Below are positions 60,299 through 64,000 of a stretch of 64,000 nucleotides of DNA, piece by piece. The notes under the pieces are model-generated. The model was given only the letters and a program-made list of their open reading frames with translations. It searched no databases and had not been told where the DNA came from. This DNA is from Aquibium microcysteis (GTDB lineage: Bacteria > Pseudomonadota > Alphaproteobacteria > Rhizobiales > Rhizobiaceae), in assembly GCF_014495845.1 (NCBI RefSeq), contig NZ_CP061080.1, positions 2,097,001 through 2,161,000 on the forward strand, given 5' to 3'. Made by a program: the position numbers and the translations under genes. Each line of letters opens with the position of its first letter. Position 1 is the first letter of the stretch.

Positions 60299-61198
60299 TC
60301 AGTAGGCCCAGCTGCGCGCCTTGGAGAAGAGGAAGTCGCGGAAGGCCTTGAGCTTGGCCTGGTTCTTCATCGCCTCGGGATAGACGAAGAAGGTGTCGAA
60401 GGACGGTACCTCCATCTCGGGCAGGATCTGCACGAGACCCGCATCCTTGTCGACCATGTAGTCGGGCAACATGGCGATGCCGGCCCCGGTCTTCACCGCG
60501 CGTCGGATCGACATCAGGTCGTTGATCTGAAGCGACGCCGTCCGCTTCGACCCTTCCGGCATGCCGAAGGTCTGCAGCGAGTTCAGGTCCTTGAGGAACT
60601 GCGGCACCGGCTCGCCGAAGGTTACCAGCCGGTGGCGGGCGAGATCCTCGACCGCATTCGGCTTGCCGTAGCGGTTGAGATAGGCGGGCGCGGCATAGAC
60701 GTGCAGGTGCACGGTGAAGAGCCGCCGCTGGATCAGGTCGGGCTGCTGCGGCTGGCGCAGCCGGATGGCGCAGTCGGCCTGGCGCATGGTCAGGTCGAGC
60801 TCCTCGTTGGCGAGAAGCAGCTGGATCTGCACTTCCGGATAGAGCTCGAGGAATTCCTGCACGCGCTGTGTCATCCATCCGGCGCCGAGGCCGACGGTGG
60901 TCGTCACCCGCAGCACGCCGGACGGCTTCTCGGTCGTTTCGAGAAGCCGCGACCGCACCGTGTCGAGCTGCATGAGCACGTCGTGCGCGGTGCGGTAGAG
61001 CAGTTCGCCCTGCTCGGTCAGGACCAGCCCGCGCGCGTGGCGGTGGAACAGCGGCACGCCGATGTCGTGCTCCAGCGCGCTGACCTGGCGCGAGATCGCC
61101 GACTGGGACAGGTTCAGCCGCTCGGCGGCATGGGTGAACGAGCCCGCTTCGGCTGCGGCGTGGAAGACCCGCAGCTTGTCCCAGTCGAATGGCATCAT
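60299..61198 (-). CDS. lsrB: LysR-family regulator LsrB/VtlR
   Basis: A 299-residue LysR-type regulator. The HTH is KLRVFHAAAEAGSFTHAAER followed by LNLSQSAISRQVSALEHDIG (residues 8-47). The effector domain has VLRVTTTVGLGAGWMTQRVQ near 94-113 and a Cys in RQADCAIRLRQPQQ near 158, which in LsrB proteins has been linked to redox sensing. Position directly after trxB and before an AbcR-like RNA matches LsrB of Sinorhizobium and VtlR of Brucella. Expected targets are the small RNA and envelope or redox genes. It begins 27 bp after trxB ends, so the two are co-transcribed. Confidence 0.9.
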   Translation of the reverse strand: MMPFDWDKLRVFHAAAEAGSFTHAAERLNLSQSAISRQVSALEHDIGVPLFHRHARGLVLTEQGELLYRTAHDVLMQLDTVRSRLLETTEKPSGVLRVTTTVGLGAGWMTQRVQEFLELYPEVQIQLLLANEELDLTMRQADCAIRLRQPQQPDLIQRRLFTVHLHVYAAPAYLNRYGKPNAVEDLARHRLVTFGEPVPQFLKDLNSLQTFGMPEGSKRTASLQINDLMSIRRAVKTGAGIAMLPDYMVDKDAGLVQILPEMEVPSFDTFFVYPEAMKNQAKLKAFRDFLFSKARSWAY

Positions 61199-61225
61199 GG
61201 TCCCCTTCCCCGTCGCAGGACGGCC

Positions 61226-62200
61226 CTATTCCGCCGCTTCGCGATGCGTCTCGATCTCCGCCAGATATTTCTCCGCCTCGAGGGCGGCCATGCATCCCAT
61301 GCCGGCCGCCGTGACCGCCTGACGGTACACGTCGTCCGTGACGTCGCCGGCCGCGAACACGCCGGGCACGTCGGTACGGGTTGAATCGGGGGCGGTCCAC
61401 AGATAGCCGTTCGGCTTCTGCCTGAGCTTGCCTGCGAAGAGTTCCACCGCCGGCGCATGCCCGATGGCGACGAAGACCCCGTCGATCGGCAGTTCCGAGA
61501 CGGCGCCGCTCTTGCGGTTGCGCAGGCGGATGCCGTTGACCGACGGGGGCATCGGCGCCTTTCCGGGTTCCCCGACGATTTCGTCCACCTCCGTGTCCCA
61601 CAGGATCGTGACGTTGTCCTTCTTGAACAGCCGGTCCTGCAGGATGCGCTCGGCGCGGAACTCGTCGCGGCGGTGGATGACCGTCACCGACCTGGCGAGG
61701 TTCGACAGATAGAGCGCTTCCTCGACGGCCGAGTTCCCGCCGCCGATGACGACGACGTCCTTGCCCCGGTAGAAGAAGCCGTCGCAGGTTGCGCAGGCCG
61801 AGACGCCGAAGCCCTTGAACCTCTCCTCGCTGGAAATCCCCAGCCACTTGGCCTGCGCACCGGTCGCGATGATCAGCGCGTCGCAGGTGTATTCGGTACC
61901 GGAATCGCCCTTCAGCCGGAACGGCCTGCGGGCGATGTCGGCCTCCACGATGATGTCGCTCACCATGTCGGTGCCGACATGCTCGGCCTGTTTCATCATC
62001 TGCTCCATGAGCCACGGCCCCTGGATCGGATCGGCGAAGCCGGGAAAGTTCTCGACGTCGGTGGTGATCATCAGCTGCCCACCCTGCTGCATGCCGGCGA
62101 TCAACATCGGCTTCAGCATGGCGCGCGCGGCATAGATCGCGGCGGTATAGCCGGCCGGGCCGGAACCGATGATGATGACGGGCGCGTGCTTCGTTGCCAT
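61226..62200 (-). CDS. trxB: Thioredoxin-disulfide reductase
   Basis: A 324-residue cytoplasmic flavoenzyme. The FAD site is VIIIGSGPAGYTAAIYAARA near residues 8-27, the redox disulfide is in ACATCDGFFYRGKDVVVIGG (CATC near 136-139), the NADPH site is VIGGGNSAVEEALYL near 153-167, and the C-terminal GVFAAGDVTDDVYRQAVTAA closes the FAD domain. ATG 62200 (MATKHAPVIIIGSG) is used. It is followed by lsrB and faces the Lrp-family gene across a 265-bp divergent region. Confidence 0.96.
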   Translation of the reverse strand: MATKHAPVIIIGSGPAGYTAAIYAARAMLKPMLIAGMQQGGQLMITTDVENFPGFADPIQGPWLMEQMMKQAEHVGTDMVSDIIVEADIARRPFRLKGDSGTEYTCDALIIATGAQAKWLGISSEERFKGFGVSACATCDGFFYRGKDVVVIGGGNSAVEEALYLSNLARSVTVIHRRDEFRAERILQDRLFKKDNVTILWDTEVDEIVGEPGKAPMPPSVNGIRLRNRKSGAVSELPIDGVFVAIGHAPAVELFAGKLRQKPNGYLWTAPDSTRTDVPGVFAAGDVTDDVYRQAVTAAGMGCMAALEAEKYLAEIETHREAAE

Positions 62201-62465
62201 GACGCAAGCCTTCCAGCGAAAATGCAAAAGGGACCCGTTCCCGCCGGGTGCGGGAACGGGCTCCATCCGTGCGATGATCTAAGGTTTGCATGGCCGGCTG
62301 CGCAAGGGCGCAAGATCGTTTCTCACAGGCCATGTCCCATCTGCCGCCGTCGCCGGCCGCCCGGCAGGAGCCCTTCCGTCACCGCGCCCGCTCGCTTTTG
62401 GCAGATGCCTGTGGCAACCATGGCGAAAGATTCTTGCGCGGCGCGGCTGCCGGGAAGGACGACGC

Positions 62466-62930
62466 ATGAAGGCAGACCTCGACGCGACGGACTGGAAGAT
62501 CCTGCGCGAACTCCAGACGGACGGGCGGATGACCAACGTCGAGCTGTCGCGACGCGTCGGCATCTCCGCGCCGCCCTGCCTGAGACGCGTGAAGCGGCTG
62601 GAAGAGAGCGGCGTGATCCGCGGCTACCGCGCGCTCCTCAATGCTCCGGCGCTCGGCTATGACGTCGTGGCCTTCTGCCTCGTGGGCCTTCACCGACAGG
62701 CCGAAGGCGACATCCGCGCCTTCGCAGAGCTCGCGCTGGGCTGGTCGATGGTCCGCCAGGCCTGGATGATGTCGGGGGAAACCGACTTCCTCCTGCATTG
62801 CGTGGCCAGGGACCTGTCGAGCTTCCAGGAATTCGTGCTGTCGGGCCTGACGGCGGCTCCGAACGTCGATACCGTGCGCACGGCGCTCACCATCCGACAG
62901 GTCAAGGACGAAGGGCTCCTTGCGATCTGA
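62466..62930 (+). CDS. Lrp/AsnC-family regulator
   Basis: A 154-residue Lrp-type regulator: N-terminal HTH LDATDWKILRELQTDGRMTN and VELSRRVGISAPPCLRRVKR (residues 5-45), then a RAM ligand domain with VRQAWMMSGETDFLLHCVAR near 95-114. It is divergent from trxB, the same neighbour that Lrp-like genes have in Sinorhizobium. The effector, probably an amino acid, is not predictable. Full length and intact. Confidence 0.9.
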   Translation: MKADLDATDWKILRELQTDGRMTNVELSRRVGISAPPCLRRVKRLEESGVIRGYRALLNAPALGYDVVAFCLVGLHRQAEGDIRAFAELALGWSMVRQAWMMSGETDFLLHCVARDLSSFQEFVLSGLTAAPNVDTVRTALTIRQVKDEGLLAI

Positions 62931-62956
62931 ACTCCCAGCCGAACGGACAGAAACCT

Positions 62957-63937
62957 TTGCAGCTATCGCTTGGACGGCCGAAAGACCGCATCGCCTACTA
63001 CCTCGCAGGCATCATGCGCGACGCCTTGCCCTACCGCGTGTTCGAGGCACGACGCCGGAGGCTGTTCGCGCGTCTCGCGGAGCGGCCGGAGAACGCCGCC
63101 GATCTCTTTTCCAGGGTCCGCTACTACAACAAGATGTCACCGGGAGGGGACGCCGAAGGCGCGATTCCCATCCGGTCGATCCCCCTGAAGCACAGCTACT
63201 ACTACTATGACCTCAAGGGAGACGCCAAGCATTTCGGGCCGCACCGGCGGCTCCGGCACAGGTTCGGCGACGTCATCAGGGTGCCGCCCGAACCCACGAT
63301 CGTGAAGAGCCGGCCCGTGGGCGGCGACAATGCCAATTCCGTGGTCATGAAGCTCGACCGACTGCGCCACTTCTTCATGCCGAGGGACGATCGCGGTTTC
63401 GACGACAAGCAGCCCTTTGCCGTCTGGCGCGGGAGCATCGGCAATCCAGCCCGGATGCGGCTCGTCGAGCGTTTCGTCGATCATCCGCGGCACGACATCG
63501 GTTTCAGCGCCGGTTCGCCTCCCGGGCTGGCCAAAGCGCGTCTCTCCATTCGGGACCATCTGGCTTTCCGCTATGTGATCTCGGTGGAAGGCAATGATGT
63601 GGCCACGAATCTCAAATGGATCATGGCATCGAACTCCGTGTGCCTGATGCCCAGGCCCCGCTTCGAGACCTGGTTCATGGAGGGCCGGCTCGTGCCGGGC
63701 GTGCATTACGTCGAACTGCAGGACGACTTCGCCGATCTCGAGGAGAAGGTTGCCTTCTGCGAGGCCAACCCGGAGCAGGTGATGGCGATCGTTGCCAACG
63801 CGCAACGGCACGTGTATCAGTTCACACGCCCTGATTGCGAAAGCCAGGTGTCGCTGCTCGTGCTCCAGAAGTACCTCGAATGCACCGGCCAGATCGACCC
63901 CGAGCCCTTCTCCTCGATGTTCTACGACGCCGATTGA
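62957..63937 (+). CDS. Glycosyltransferase family 90 (LpsA/CAP10-like)
   Basis: A protein of about 326 residues with the GT90 fold: IPIRSIPLKHSYYYYDLKGD near residues 69-88, KQPFAVWRGSIGNPARMRLV near 153-172 and the donor-site block RYVISVEGNDVATNLKWIMA near 206-225, then SNSVCLMPRPRFETWFMEGR. Relatives in Rhizobiales modify lipopolysaccharide or lipo-oligosaccharide core with xylose-like sugars. The start is unclear: TTG 62957 begins a plausible LQLSLGRPKDRIAYYLAGIM, ATG 63014 is the first ATG, and the frame is open back into the lrp gene. It starts within ~30-80 bp of lrp and may be co-transcribed. Confidence 0.82.
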   Translation: MQLSLGRPKDRIAYYLAGIMRDALPYRVFEARRRRLFARLAERPENAADLFSRVRYYNKMSPGGDAEGAIPIRSIPLKHSYYYYDLKGDAKHFGPHRRLRHRFGDVIRVPPEPTIVKSRPVGGDNANSVVMKLDRLRHFFMPRDDRGFDDKQPFAVWRGSIGNPARMRLVERFVDHPRHDIGFSAGSPPGLAKARLSIRDHLAFRYVISVEGNDVATNLKWIMASNSVCLMPRPRFETWFMEGRLVPGVHYVELQDDFADLEEKVAFCEANPEQVMAIVANAQRHVYQFTRPDCESQVSLLVLQKYLECTGQIDPEPFSSMFYDAD

Positions 63938-64000
63938 TGCAGCTGCTTAATTCCGCCGACTTCCTCGGCGAGACGCCGGGATGAACGGCGCATTCGATCC

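Noticed and set aside
63938..64000. Start of another gene at the right edge (ATG 63981)
   Set aside because: Only ~20 bp remain and minus-strand frames are equally open; nothing can be supported.

Overview
The window is about 67% GC, has long high-GC genes and belongs to an alphaproteobacterium, most likely order Hyphomicrobiales (a Phyllobacteriaceae/Rhizobiaceae relative). The best support is the block trxB, lsrB/vtlR-type LysR gene, AbcR-like small RNA and Lrp-family gene at the right end, an arrangement I recall from Sinorhizobium meliloti. Dense G/C-rich palindromic intergenic repeats fit the same group. No rRNA, tRNA, CRISPR or prophage was seen.

Region 1 (1-15.5 kb) is the reductive pyrimidine catabolic region. 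It holds an ABC importer cut by the left edge, a cupin, dihydropyrimidinase (PydB), a LysE exporter, beta-ureidopropionase (PydC), a beta-alanine-type transaminase, a RutR-like TetR regulator, and the two dihydropyrimidine dehydrogenase subunits (PydA, PydX). Two 16-bp palindromes close to the RutR consensus lie upstream of the transaminase/rutR pair and of pydX. Three toxin-antitoxin modules (AbrB/PIN with a broken toxin, HicBA, VapBC) surround the pydA/pydX genes. Two DUF559 genes each sit between inverted copies of one ~38-bp repeat.

Region 2 (15.7-18.2 kb) has envelope genes: a lysozyme-like lipoprotein, small secreted proteins and an L,D-transpeptidase.

Region 3 (18.2-32.5 kb) has a complete oligopeptide-type ABC importer with fused ATPases, a creatininase-family hydrolase, an NMT1/THI5-type ABC importer with a cytosine deaminase-like amidohydrolase and an FAD-linked oxidoreductase, and two flavodoxin-fold reductases. 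The cytosine deaminase would feed uracil into region 1.

Region 4 (32.6-40.4 kb) is the alpha-2-macroglobulin/PBP1C pair. The N-terminus of PBP1C is encoded by a repeat pair. A tandem 184-bp repeat follows.

Region 5 (41-49.8 kb) is an aerobic benzoyl-CoA (box) cluster: boxR, boxA, boxB, boxC, a DUF309 gene, an alpha/beta hydrolase and benzoate-CoA ligase. Four TGCA-N6-TGCA palindromes of the BzdR/BoxR type are placed upstream of boxR, boxC (two) and the ligase. The downstream semialdehyde dehydrogenase is not in the window.

Region 6 (50.2-57.1 kb) is a DctB/DctD-type two-component system followed by a near-perfect sigma-54 promoter and a TRAP transporter (P, Q, M). Region 7 (57.2-64 kb) holds a DUF3307 membrane protein, a DapA-family lyase, MsrP, the AbcR-like RNA with a LysR-type site upstream, lsrB, trxB, an Lrp-family regulator and a GT90 glycosyltransferase.

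The strongest candidate for something undescribed is the DUF559 cassette: a nuclease-fold gene flanked by inverted palindromic repeats. Its reading frame runs through one repeat and borrows its stop codon from the insertion site. The same repeat occurs elsewhere in the window as gene-less inverted pairs. This resembles REP/RAYT systems with a different enzyme.
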